Assembly (NCBI RefSeq): GCF_021462225.1
Contig: NC_061795.1
Coordinates: 47,394,880 to 47,458,879, forward strand
Source: Girardinichthys multiradiatus
Lineage: Eukaryota > Chordata > Actinopteri > Cyprinodontiformes > Goodeidae
Reading direction: 5' to 3'
Length of the DNA: 64,000 bases
Shown here: positions 25,720 to 36,724 of the stretch, piece after piece
Layout of the letters: each line of letters begins with the position of its first letter
How positions within the stretch are numbered: the stretch's first letter is position 1
Notes under the pieces: generated by a model
The model's database searches: none
What the model saw: the letters and a program-made list of their open reading frames with translations, nothing else
What the model was told of the DNA's origin: nothing
Translations under genes and position numbers: made by a program

Positions 25720-28208
25720 TTTCAACATTTGCACACATTTCTTATACACGAAGGTTGCCTGTAAACATCCGAGCAGAGACAGGTCCCATGAGACAGACAG
25801 AAAGGAACCTGCAGAAGCCAGAGCAGTCTCTGTTTCAAGATGGACATCGGGGTGAAAACACTTGGATTATTCTGAAAACCATGAATAACTAGTTTATTAA
25901 AATAATGTGCACAGCCCAAATTACTGTTTTGCAAGGCTTTCATGTGAAAATAGGCTGTGATTTCTTAGAATTGTGTGAAACAGCTGCACGGCTTTCTGGG
26001 GGAGAGGCTGAAAAAATTCCCAGACACAGCAGTGTTGGAACATAGCCTTTTCTAGACAATCAGAATTTCATTTGCTGACTAAACTTAGCACCCAGTTCCT
26101 CCCTTTTTTCCCTTGCTACAACGACGTTTATACACCTTATTCCTGGAACTCAGCACTTTGCATGAAGTCTGTAAGAGACTTCTGGACCAGCATTTTTTCA
26201 TGGAGACAAAAGGTCTCTTACAGAGCAACTAGAGAGAAAACAGAAAACCTTTAAAATTCAAATAGGATAATATAATCATACCAGTCCTTTCCTCTTTTAA
26301 AGATTAGAGGATGACCACTTGTCACATAAACTAGCACATTTATTTGCCTTGTCAACATTCTCTATGCTTTCAAATTGTTGAATAATTTTATTTAATAATT
26401 TTCTCATGTAGGTTGAGAATGCTGTTTTGGATTTAAAGACAGATGGGATGTCATGCACTAATGATGTATTACCAGTCAGAAAAGGAGTAACTCCATTAGT
26501 CATTGTGAAACCGAAAATCCATCCAGATCTGCTCTCAGCAGTGCTGTTAATCATTTTCAGAAGCCTATATTTCTTCTGTGAAGACAAGCAGTTTCCTCCC
26601 TGGGCTTGTATTTATGAAGTGGAAGAAGCACACCTGCAGGCGGCTGGTTTCAGCTTAGATCCTTCACCCACATTCGTCATGATTCTTTGTCTGATGGAAA
26701 ATAGTCCACTGATTGCAGGAATAATCCCGTTTACTTTAGATGCACTTTGGAAGCACAAGCTGAAGCAGGATAAATTTAATCTGATGAAAGGTGAAGCAGC
26801 AAACAGCGCAGCAAGCAGGCATCTTTAAGGAAATGTCCTAGCTTTGCAACAACATGTCTGTCAGTGTGTGAATATCATAGCAGACAAAAAATATAAAAAT
26901 TCGCTATCCTGCAAACCAGTTATTTAAAAAAATACAGATCAGTACTAATCAAAACAAACTTTGGAGCAACTTTCGCTAACATACCAGACATTGCAGACAT
27001 AATCAATCCTCCAGCAGCACCACCAGGAATAAGGTGGATATAGGCCTAAACTAGGGATTCGTACAGCTTTAGGAAATCAGGTCCGTGTGAAGCCTCAATG
27101 TCAAAATCAGGTCAGTTGTGTTTGTCAGTGCGTTTGGATTGGACCTCCCTACAAGTGAACATTTCATAAAAGCTTGGATAATAATTCTCTTTGGATGAAA
27201 CCAGGTGACTTGGCTCATCTCATGGTATGCTAAGCAAACTCAACTGTTTTTTGGCCGCAGCTGAAATGTTTTTGGTTTGTTTAATATTTATAGGTTTTTG
27301 TGCAAAGCTGTGAAATTGACATCAAACTATAGCTCAAACCAGTGGTTCCCAACCTCTTTTACTGAGAGTGTCCCCACCCCATGCTCCAACCCCAGCAGCT
27401 TGTATGACTCTTGCTCACACTTGCCTCACTTATCTGCACTTTCATGTTTGTGCAGACACCAGAATGAAAACCTCCTTAAGTAACCCATTCTTTATTGTTA
27501 TTAAAACCATTTTCCTCTTGCTCTCTCGTCGTTTAACAGAATAACTTTTGCTTGTATTTAGCAGCTCATACAAACTTGTTCTTATTGGTGAATCCAAACA
27601 TGCCTTTTCGTGTCTATTCCTCTGGCAATCCTGAACTAAGTATAGGTTCAGCTATCTCTCTGTACCAGTCTGATAATGACACAACATTTTCTTCCAAATT
27701 ATGTTGAAAAACTGTCCATGTGCATGTCAGGATTTGTAGGTTTTGTTTTTTGGGGGGGTTTTAACCGTGTCCTGGCACTCGAAGCCATCAACGGGAACAA
27801 TTCAGGGACACAAGGGTGGAAGTGCGAGTACTGGAACAGGGCCAAACCTTCACAAGTAGAGCATTACGGCTAATGCTATAATGCTCCGCTTGATATATAC
27901 AAAAAAAACTTTGCTAGAAACTGCTCGGGGATTATTTCAAATGTAACGGACACGGAGACGGAAACGATAAGGAAAAATAAGATGCGAGAAAGAGAGAGAG
28001 TTGGGCCAATAAAGAAATAGGGAGAGAAGGAGAAACAAATAGAGGAGAGAAAGAAGGGTGAAGAGAATACAAGATACTAGAAGACTGCTCCTACACCTGC
28101 AGAAACATATATAATAACAGCAATGTTACCGAAAAGTACACGGTACTAATGAAAGCATAATGTATTTAGTGGTAACCGCGGCTCAACATAGAACATCTGC
28201 GTATTTGT
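25720..28208. other. jph3 intron 1, mostly unassigned
   Basis: No gene is supported. An open frame at 26427-26828 (133 residues) has no recognised domain, and its complement is also open. Around 27340-27380 the phrase agtggttcccaacctctttt resembles the end of hAT-type non-autonomous elements, but no partner end was found. The rest is AT-rich. Confidence 0.4.
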
Positions 28209-28480
28209 TTGGATTCAGGTGACTGGCTGGTTTATAATGTGTGCCAAACTTTTTCATGTCCTTGTTTGTTTTGCCATGCCATGCCATGCCAAGCCATGCC
28301 AAGCCTGTCCATGTCCTTGACTGTCTCTGTATGTGCCTTGTCTGTCCAAACCTGGTATTGTCTGTTTTCTATGTCTGGATCCCCTCACACCTGCCTTGTT
28401 TTTGTTTTATTTTTATTAAAGATTTATCGACTCACCGCGTTGCCTCTGCCTGCCTGTCTGCACATAGGTCCACTTCAACA
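28209..28480 (+). repeat. possible LTR fragment
   Basis: The segment contains four to five ccatgc/aagcc units (28270-28305) and an attaaag signal. Its gactcaccgcgttgcctctg plus cctgcctgtctgcac tail resembles the tail at about 2480-2515. No target duplication was identified. Confidence 0.4.
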
Positions 28481-28969
28481 ACACCACTTTGTGACCGTAT
28501 ATCAAAATTTTCTAATTTGTTATTCCAGTTTTTCCACAAAGTTTGGATCAGGATACTGCATCTGCCTGTTGATCTCACTGTCAAGATGAGATATGTGTTC
28601 ATATTTTAGTTTTTAAAAAGGACCAAAGCGGATGAAATGCAATAATGTAATGAAAAAACATATATTTCTTTATAGTGATTCCATAAACACACTAACAGGC
28701 AGATATTTATATGAGAGCAGCGTTTGATGCAACTGCTTTTGTTTTCTTTGTGTCATTGTTCTTAACAGAACGTTTTGACAGCCTCTTTGCCATTAAAGCC
28801 CAGGGCCCCACCTGGCTGCCCCCAGCCCCCACCATGCTTCTGGTTTCCTTCTGCACAGTCAGCACACTCACGTATCTCCTGTCCTCCTCTTCCTCCTGGT
28901 TCTCCCCTCTGTGCTCTGCTCCAGCATTAGAGCAGCCATTTGACTAAATCTAATTTAGCTGTTGAACTT
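28481..28969. other. jph3 intron 1, nothing recognised
   Basis: Contains a moderately GC-rich segment (28800-28930) with an open frame but no known motif. It lacks plausible splice sites in the phase needed for jph3. Confidence 0.4.
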
Positions 28970-28986
28970 GTATGATTGTGTTTGTT

Positions 28987-29017
<31 letters not shown>

Positions 29018-29080
29018 TTGTGTGTGTGTTTGTGTGTGTGTTTGTGTGTGTGTTTGTGTGTGTGTTTGTGTGTGTTCTTT
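28970..29080. repeat. (TG)n tract and GTTTGTGTGTGT minisatellite
   Basis: A TG run passes into five to six tandem copies of a 12-base unit tttgtgtgtgtg. Confidence 0.95.
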
Positions 29081-30114
29081 TATCTGTCTCTCATATGGCT
29101 GCACAGCTGTGTGCTGACATGATTACAAAGGCCAGGCCAGATGTGTTGCCCATCTGTCTCTGACACAGGCCCTGTGTTAGTGTGTGTTTTAGTGTGTGTT
29201 TGTGGGTGTGTGCAGGTATGGGGATATGAGATGGCATATCTTTCCAATGACAAGGGCTGGTTTGGAGTTAACACCACTTCACACTTTTAAAAGCTTCATG
29301 CGAGCTATATGAGAGCCTAACCCAGAGTGAGACTGGCTTAAAAGGTGGCTCCATTCACCACTTCCCATTTTTGCTGACACTCAAGACCACAAGGGAACCA
29401 TTTGTGCGTGTTTGCGATGCAGACGGAGAACGTGGTTGCAGTCCTTTTATGGTCATGTAGTCGTGCTGCTGGAGTGAATGCGTTTGCTCCAGAATGAATC
29501 AGAGTGCTGTTACATCAGAGGGGCCAGGCAGGCGGGATGGATTACTTGCTCTCCGATTGGAACACACACTCCTGTTGGAGAGTGTGTGAGCGAGACAAAA
29601 AGGAAAGATGGAAACACACACATAGACACATTTGGATGGCCTACTTCCCAGCAACATGGAGATGCAGGGACTGTAATGCAGCAGGGAATGCGGTGGGATT
29701 GTGTGAATGAAGGGGTTGTGCCAACAGGAAGGTGGTGTTACTTTACAAATAAATCTGAAAACATGTAATACTCTGTTTCTCTTGCTAAACTCACAATATG
29801 CTCATTTCTGTTAGATTTTATGATCCTTGGTATCCCTTTTTTTTTCCCTTCTTAAAGCCGGTGAAAAATGGGTAAAAATCATATCTCCTTCCATTGTGAT
29901 TTATCTGTTTCATTATACCGGTAAGTTTTTTTTTTATTTTAACTGATTTTAAGTTTTTGGTGAAAAACTGTGATTCACAGGAAAAAAGTAGCGAATCCGG
30001 ACTAGTTTTACAGTGAACCAAAAATAAATAAATGGAGCAGAATGTATTTTCCTTGACAATCTCTTCAATCCCTTTGCATCATTTATTAAATAAATATAGC
30101 CTTTTTTTTAGATA
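29081..30114. other. jph3 intron 1, nothing recognised
   Basis: Unique-looking DNA with a few tgtgtg bursts near 29180-29215. No coding segment or repeat family was identified. Confidence 0.45.
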
Positions 30115-30550
30115 AAGTGAACAGATGACAATTGAACCTTTGGACATCTGGAAATTTTACTGAAGGATGAACCAGATTCATGGAGGTCCACCTCTTTCTT
30201 CCTGATATTTTGGATGGTTTCTTCTGATTTTCCTAAGATGTCACAAAAGGAAGCAGTGTGTTTTAGGTATTGCCTTTAAATACATAAACAGGTGGGCCTT
30301 AATTTAACTCAAATGTTGTGAATTAACCTATCAGAAGCCTGCAAAGCCATGACCTCATCATCTGGGCATTCCCAAATAGCTTTTAAGCACAGTAACCTCA
30401 GCGTAGATAAACGTTTGAACTTAAAGACAGTAATTAACTATTCTTAAAATAAATTGTGTCTGTCATCATTTTGACATTTAGCAAATAATAGCATTTTGGT
30501 AATTTAGACAATGACGAAAATGGGTTTGTGTAAATTTAAGGTGTATGTAA
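30115..30550 (-). mobile_element. Sleeping Beauty-type Tc1 end fragment
   Basis: Contains gaaggatgaaccagattcat, ggaggtccacctctttcttc, attaacctatcagaagcctg and ccatgacctcatcatctggg, and ends with ggtgtatgtaaacgc. This is the antisense 5' non-coding region and terminal repeat of the Sleeping Beauty (Tdr1/Tss1-type) lineage, recognised from memory. The transposase body is absent. Confidence 0.7.
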
Positions 30551-30554
30551 ACGC

Positions 30555-31870
30555 AAGTGTAGCTCAAAAAATGAGAATATTGTGAAAAAGTTTAATATTT
30601 TTTGTCACTCACTTCAAAAATTAAACTCATATATTATATAGTCTTTATTTGTTGCAACTTTGATGATTCTGACTTTCAGAGAATGAAAACGCAAAATTAG
30701 GTGTCTCAGAAAATGACAATATTACATAAGAGCAATAAAATGAATAATTTAAACAGAAATGTCAGGATTCTAGAAAGTATCTTCATCTCAACGCAGTCAA
30801 TACTTGGTTGGGTCTCCTTTTGCATGAATTACTGCATCAATGCAGTGTGGCATGGAGGTGATCAGCCAGTGGTTCTGCTGAGATGTGATGGATGCCCAGG
30901 TTGGTTTGATAGCAGCCTTCAGGTCATCTGCATCGTTGGATCTGGTCTCTCATCTTCCTTTTGACAATACTCCACAGGTTCTCTTTGAGGTTCAGGTCAG
31001 GCCAGTTAGCTGGCCAATCAAGAACAGGAACACCGTGGTCATTGAACCAGCTGTTATGTTCCTTTGACAGTGTGGGCCGGTACCAAGTCCTGCTGGAAAA
31101 TGAAATCAGGATCTCTGTAAAGGTTGTCAGCAGAAGGAAGAATTAAGTGCTCTAGAATTTCATAGTAGATGGCTGCATTGACTGTGGACTTCAGAATACA
31201 CAGTAGACCAACACCAGCAGATGACATGGCACACCAAATCATCACCGTCTCTGGAATTTTCACACTGGACTTTAAGCAGTGAGGATCTCCAGTCTTCCTC
31301 CAGACTCTGGGACCTTGATTTCCAAATGAAATTTAGATTTTACTTTCATCTGAAAGGAGGACTTTAGACAATTGAACAAATGTCCACTTTCTTCTTAGCT
31401 CAGATAAGATGCTTCTGATATTGTTTCTGGTTCTGGCTTCAACTGAGAAATGTGACATGTGTAGGATTTTGTCTGTGACCTGACTCCAGCCTCAGTCCAC
31501 TCCTTGGAAGGCTCCCCCAAATCTTGAATATATTGATTTAATTTTGATTGACAATTCTCTCAAGGTTGCTGTTATCCCTGTTCCTGGTGCACCTTTTCCT
31601 ACCTCACGTTTTCCTTCCACTCAACTTTCTATGAATATGCTTAAATATAGCAGTCTGTGAACAACCAGCTTCTTTAGCAATGACTTTTTGTGGCTTGCCC
31701 TCCTGTGGAGACTATCCATGACTTTTTTTCTGGACCTCTATCTAGTCAGCAGTCCTCTAAACAATTGTGTAGGCCATATCATGGAATTTATGGGGGAACA
31801 ATAAATCAAATAGTCTAATTTTCGGAGATGCAGAATTTTTGGCTTTCATGATCTGTAAGCCATAAAATGG
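30555..31870 (-). mobile_element. Tc1-like transposon (third family), degenerate
   Basis: The left end (agctcaaaaaatgagaatat) is followed by antisense transposase sequence. On the minus strand one reads WPANWPDLN and a degraded ENLWSIVKRKMRD, around the third catalytic residue, and further upstream ETVMIWCAMSSAGVG (31054-31263). Many frameshifts and stops are present. The right end near 31850 (tttggctttcatgatctgta, agccataaaatgg) matches the usual other end of this family. Confidence 0.75.
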
Positions 31871-32206
31871 AAAATTAACATTTTGTAGATTTTCTGCAGA
31901 AAGATTTGAATAATGATCAACAGCTTGATAACAAACAGATTAACAGACTTGACAAGATAAAAAAATAGAGAAAAATAAAAATTTTATATTAAAGCTGCTG
32001 AGTTCAAAACAACTCATATAACCATTTCCCATACCTGCTTCATCTTCAGATTTTAGTGTTTCATGTAGTCCAGTTGTATTCAAGATTCAAGATTCCTTAT
32101 TGTCATTATGTCAACATTATGAAATTTAGCTGAGGCCATAAGATACACATGTAGGTGATAGACACTTAAAAATCTTAACACTTACAGAAAAGTGACAAAT
32201 AGTATA

Positions 32207-32250
<44 letters not shown>

Positions 32251-32295
32251 TCTCAGACCTGATCCATGTTTGTTCTGGTCTGTTTGCCTCTCCAG
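31871..32295. repeat. end of jph3 intron 1: LINE-type tail and (TA)n tract
   Basis: At 32080-32125, ttcaagattcaagattcctt followed by attgtcattatg is a typical antisense 3' tail of a fish retroposon. It is followed at about 32202-32248 by tgtgtg and then about 18 TA units. The exon 2 acceptor (ag at 32294-32295) lies about 48 bases further on, so the branch point and pyrimidine tract sit in the short remainder. Confidence 0.6.
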
Positions 32296-32782
32296 GAACA
32301 TTTCAGGGCCAGTGGGTCGGTGGGATGCGTCATGGCTACGGAGTCCGGCAAAGTGTTCCGTACGGCATGGCAGCTGTAATCCGCTCCCCTCTGCGCACCT
32401 CCATAAACTCTCTCCGCTCCAGTTCAGAGCACAGCAATGGAACCGCATTGCTGGACCGAACGGGCGCGCTGGTTCCTGGTCCGCCCACGGTTCCGGGAAC
32501 TCTGACTACCAGCGTCTCCATGTGCAGCACGGGCAGCAGCGGCAGCAGCCCCGCGGTGTCCCGGGGAGGCTTCGTGCTGACGGCGCACAGCGAGGCTGAG
32601 CTGCTGAAGGGGAAGAGGAAAGGAGGCCTGTTTCGGAGGTCAATACTGTCTGGTCTCAAGCTGAGGAAGTCTGAGTCCAGAAGTTCTCTTGCGTCACAGA
32701 GGTCCAAACAGAGCTCGTTTAGGAGCGAGGCTGGCATGAGTACTGTCTCCTCAGCTGCATCTGATATCAACTCTACCATCAG
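32296..32782 (+). CDS. jph3: junctophilin-3, coding exon 2 (MORN VI and joining region)
   Basis: Second coding exon, residues 128-289 plus two bases of codon 290. The acceptor is ctccag|GA and the donor AG|gtaacc; phase 1 in and phase 2 out match the neighbouring exons. It opens with MORN VI ([19 protein letters not shown]) and continues with [20 protein letters not shown], a stretch typical of junctophilins. The joining region follows: [14 protein letters not shown], then the basic segment [18 protein letters not shown] and the serine-rich segment [20 protein letters not shown], both nearly the same as in mammalian JPH3. Between NGTALLD and SPAVSRGG lies a Pro/Thr then Ser/Gly-rich stretch that appears longer than in mammalian JPH3 as I recall it. 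The exon is GC-rich against an AT-rich intron. A (TA)n tract ends about 48 bases before the acceptor. Confidence 0.95.
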
Positions 32783-33124
32783 GTAACCAGGCTGTCGTAA
32801 CTCAACATCTAAAATTACATTGGACTGAATTCCATCTGAAATAAATGGAATTATATTTTTCATTTTATTTCTGGTAAAAATGTATGTAGTTGTGAATTGG
32901 TGCTGAAGTTTTTGCCATAAGTTTGTATCCACACATCATAGGTTATTATCATTTATTTTTAACTCCTCTTTCTTAAATGGTGAAATCATTTTGGCTGCAT
33001 TTTTAAAGCAAAACTGGGTGCATAAATTTAAATTGGCAACTAAACACATCCTGGCTCTAACTTCCTTACATTCACCTAAATGTTTTAATGAATGTTGCAC
33101 AAGGTGGCTGAATGTCTGGCCAGC
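32783..33124. other. start of jph3 intron 2, nothing recognised
   Basis: Begins with the exon 2 donor gtaacc. AT-rich with no supported feature. Confidence 0.45.
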
Positions 33125-34040
33125 ATAAAAAAGATTTGTTTTGACGGCACTCATTGGACTGACTAAAAACTGCGAAAGTCCAAATGTAAGAAGGAAAACT
33201 ATAGATTTACACAAGCTGGATCATCACTTTAAACTTTCTGAGAAAAGACCCAAACTGCTCCTCTCATTTGGAAGGAAACTGATTAGGATGTCCAGGAACA
33301 ACCTAAGAACCACCAAGCGTGCCATGGACTGGAATCTTCTGCAACACCAGTGTCTCTGCCCACACCAAAGCCAGTTTTACATTAAAACTGAATGATGGTG
33401 GGCTACCCGAAGGCTGAAGTCTCTGCTACAAAACTGGCACATTCAAGCTCTACTGAAAGTTGGAGCTGCACATGAACAAACCAAATGGCCTCTGGAGAAA
33501 AATATTAAGACAAGACCATGTTTGAGCAATTTAACCACAATGACAAGAAATATGTTCAGAGGAGTCTTTCAAAGCCAAGAACAAAATATCAAGTCTGAAG
33601 CATGGTAGTGGTAGCATCATGCTTTGAGGCTGTTTGGCTGTCAGTGGTACTGGTGAACTGCACAAAGTGGAGGGGATAATAAAGAAGGAATAAATCCAAG
33701 TTCTTGAACTTCACCTCAAATCAACAGCTGAATGGTTGAAACCTGGACACAGTCGGCTGTCCAAAGATCTAAAACACACATCTAAACCGGGTTAGGAATG
33801 GTTAAAGCAGGTTAACATTAAGCTCTTGAAATGGCCTTCTCCACACTCTGACAGTAACCCTCTTGTAAATATATGGACTATACTTTAAGTCTTGAGTCTG
33901 ATTCAGTAAACCATCCAATTATAATCCACTCCACCATGGGTATTTGGCGGGCGCTTATATTATATTTGCACCCGTATGTATAATTGTGACCCTTTGTGGA
34001 TTAAAGAGAATCCTGACTAAATTCAGACTTCTCCACCCAG
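33125..34040 (+). mobile_element. Tc1-like transposon, degenerate, sense orientation
   Basis: Recognisable pieces of a transposase occur in sense: gccatggactggaatcttct, tggagaaaaatattaagaca, and the catalytic-domain phrase catggtagtggtagcatcat plus gctttgaggctgtttggctg. They occur in the usual order but in several frames. A plausible right end lies near 33990-34030 (ttgtgaccctttgtggatta). Borders are approximate. Confidence 0.65.
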
Positions 34041-34857
34041 TTGTTGCTAAAAACAATTTAAGTTGTTTTTGTAAAATCTTTCACATTTAAAAAAGGTTAA
34101 TAAATTCATAAAAAGCCTAAAATATAATAACCTCAGGCTCTGGACGGCTGGACGTCCAGAGCCTGAACTGAGTTTAAAACAGGAGTTTAAAACAGGACAA
34201 TAAAACATTAAAAAGTGATACAAAACTTATTCATCATTTGTGTCTGGTATAATCTGTTACTGTGTGTAGGAGGCAAAAATCATGTATTCATTTCCTCCTT
34301 TGTGTTTTGTGACAAAATAACCTCAGATTCATTTTAGAAAACCAGACAAAAGTTACAAAGTAATAGAGAAAGGGCTCTGAAAAGTAAGGTTTCAGCCTCA
34401 TCTAAACTCTGCCCTGAATCAGCTCACATAAATGGCTTTTATCAGTTGGTGAAATCTCTCTTATTCCCAAAAACTAAAGCTTTACACGTGTTGTGTTGGC
34501 TGAATGACTTTGGGACGTGTTCACTAATGGCTGTTGGTCTGTAGATGATGAGATGACGCAGTTTGAAGGGGAACTGCCCTTCATGTGGATGAAAAATGTT
34601 CTGGGAAGCAATGACTTCCACTTAAAAAATTAAAGTATATTAGTATCAGTCCAGAGTAGAAATTTAATCAAATGTTTTGAGCTACCTCAGCCTTCTCTTA
34701 TTTAGTATAATTAATATCAACACGTTTAGCCTTGAAATGATTCATCTCTCATCAAATTAACTGACTGCTGTTCTAAATTCAGCTCCCTGAACCCTGATAG
34801 GCAATCCTACTGTTAATACTTTGTGTATCCCCCTCTTTACATTAAGACAATACTTAG
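34041..34857. other. jph3 intron 2, nothing recognised
   Basis: AT-rich DNA with a short inverted motif near 34135-34165 (ggctctggacggctggacgt, ccagagcctg). No gene or repeat family was assigned. Confidence 0.4.
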
Positions 34858-35485
34858 TCTTAGAAACCAGATGTTTACATACACCATATGAATGGACCTA
34901 TAACATTTTCTTCTCACTGTCTGACATTAGTCTTGTCAGTTAGGATTATTAGAAGTAGTTCTATTTACTAAATGCCAGAATAATTGGAGATATTTAAAAA
35001 AATGTATTGCTTTCTTTAGCCTTCAAACTATTTGAGAAGGCCCATTTGATAATGTTATGGGCTTGTATTCTTCTGATAAGTTTGTTCACAACTTTTGAAT
35101 TAAATGGAGGCAAACTTATTTATGTATTTTAAGGCAATACCTAAAAACAAATTGTTTCCTTGTGTGATATCACAGGGGAAGAAATTACCCAAAATATCAG
35201 GAAAAGAGTGGTGGACCTTCAAAAGTCTGGTTCATCCTTTAGTACAATTTCCAGATTCCTTAAGGTGCCATGTTTCTCTGTTCAAACAACTATGTACAAG
35301 TATAAAAACCACTGGAATCTCCAGCCATCATACTGTTCAGGAAGGAGATGGTTCTGTGCTGAAGACCTTGTCAAGATGCTGGCTGAAGCCTGTAAGAGAA
35401 TGTCGTTATCCACAGTAAAACAGGCTCTTACCAACATACACTGAAAGGTCACGCAGTGAAGAAGAAGCCATTAGTCCAACGCAAC

Positions 35486-36724
35486 ATTCAATTCAATTCA
35501 ATTCAAAGATACTTTATTGATCCCCGAGGGGAAATTAGAATTCCAGTACAACCCATCCAAACATACATCATGACACAAGACAATGGGGGGACAGGTCACC
35601 GAGGCTTTGCTGCCCGCTCACAGGTGCTGCCCTTGTTAGATGAGAAAAGAGGCCACATTAGGTAAGTAGAGGGAAAAAAATCATATTTCACACTTTATCC
35701 TTAGCAGGATAAAGTTTGAGATTGCAAAAAACCTCAGCACAAAGAAGCAACAGTTGACAAAACAACATCATGCCGGGAACGGTGAAGGTGGTGTGAGGGG
35801 GGTGCATATGTTTATCTTGAGCATGTGTGTGTGTGCAAGTAAGTCCATGAAGCACTGTCACAGAGGCCATTGTCCTTGATGGTTCGTTGGAGTGTTCATC
35901 AACTGGCCACAAAGTTCTGAGCAGGTCCACAGATGTCCTCAGGGAAGGGAGGGAGCAGAGGGAGCAGAGCGTCATGTTTACATAACTTCCAGGAGAAGTT
36001 GAAGATAGTCATCCATCAAGGCCGTGCAGGAGAGCCAGATTCAGAAAAACACTAATTATTTGGGGTAGACTGACTCTTAATTTTCTGTCAGCCTTGAGAG
36101 TCTCGCTTGTGCTTCTCAAAGGCAAATCCAAACAGCCAAATTCCTGGTCTTTCGCCAGATCCGAGCGAACAACTTTCTCCAAGATTTATCCCATTTCACC
36201 CCTGAGTCCAGGAACCGCAACCTGCCTACGATCCTGTGTAAGGATCACATCCAGTCTGCGATTCAGCTCACGTAACATCTCAGTCTGAGTGTTGATCGCT
36301 CTGAAGAACCCATCACACATGCCAGGCAGCCTTACAATGGCCAGAACAGCTGCTGACACTCTCCGAATTTCTCGATATGCCAGGTAACCGCTGACTCCAA
36401 AAAGCAGAAATCCTGATATCAAACATCCAATTATATACACATCTTCCACATCCTCAACTGACATTATCGACAAACACACAATCCTCCACTTCTGCCAGGA
36501 GTCCATCGTGTATCCAGAGAAAAACGTCCAGTCCGGACAAGTTGGGCTCTCCTTCACCCTGTCTTGTCCTCGAGAAAATTTGATCAATTGCATTGAGAGA
36601 CCAGCTGACCAAATCCATAACTAAGAATTTGGAAGATATGCAAAAAGATGCTCCAAAGACAAGACACAGAGCTGAAGCAGGGCAGATATGGGAGGGGGTG
36701 GGAGACAGAGAAAAAGCGTCCTCC
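35486..36724 (-). mobile_element. retroposon carrying a membrane-protein ORF, inserted in the Tc1 copy
   Basis: The insert interrupts the Tc1 transposase between EEAI (about 35470) and KKARLQF (about 36730). Its left edge is a repeated attcaattcaattcaattc tail followed by aaagatactttattgatccc. On the minus strand this is an AATAAAG signal and a GAATT-repeat 3' end, so the element is a retroposon read on the minus strand. A possible imperfect target duplication is tccaacg (35475) and tccaccg (36725). The body has one small ORF near the 5' end and a roughly 700-base 3' untranslated part. No reverse transcriptase is present, so it would have to be mobilised by another LINE. A solo copy of the tail is at 43388-43430. 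Confidence 0.6.
36186..36593 (-). CDS. unrecognised small membrane protein of the retroposon
   Basis: A 135-residue frame on the minus strand of the inserted retroposon. Residues about 52-73 (VYIIGCLISGFLLFGVSGYL) form a clear transmembrane segment. It is preceded by CPDWTFFSGYTMDSWQKW and an acidic SVEDVEDV, and followed by basic REIRR and a hydrophilic, probably helical tail (NTQTEMLRELNRRLDVILTQ). An overlapping frame upstream starts MDLVSWSLNAIDQIF. A one-base shift would connect the two, so the real start may lie about 45 bases further 5' and the copy may be frameshifted. I do not recognise the family. Tryptophan-rich, single-pass structure and good codon quality suggest it was once a real protein. 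The alternative is that an ordinary 5' UTR happens to be open. Confidence 0.45.
   Translation of the reverse strand: MQLIKFSRGQDRVKESPTCPDWTFFSGYTMDSWQKWRIVCLSIMSVEDVEDVYIIGCLISGFLLFGVSGYLAYREIRRVSAAVLAIVRLPGMCDGFFRAINTQTEMLRELNRRLDVILTQDRRQVAVPGLRGEMG

Noticed and set aside
28711..28947. Alternative jph3 exon in intron 1
   Set aside because: The GC-rich frame has no splice sites in the required phase and no similarity to any junctophilin segment.
32336..32932. Minus-strand open frame of 198 codons over exon 2
   Set aside because: It is antisense to a well-supported jph3 exon and has no motif of its own.
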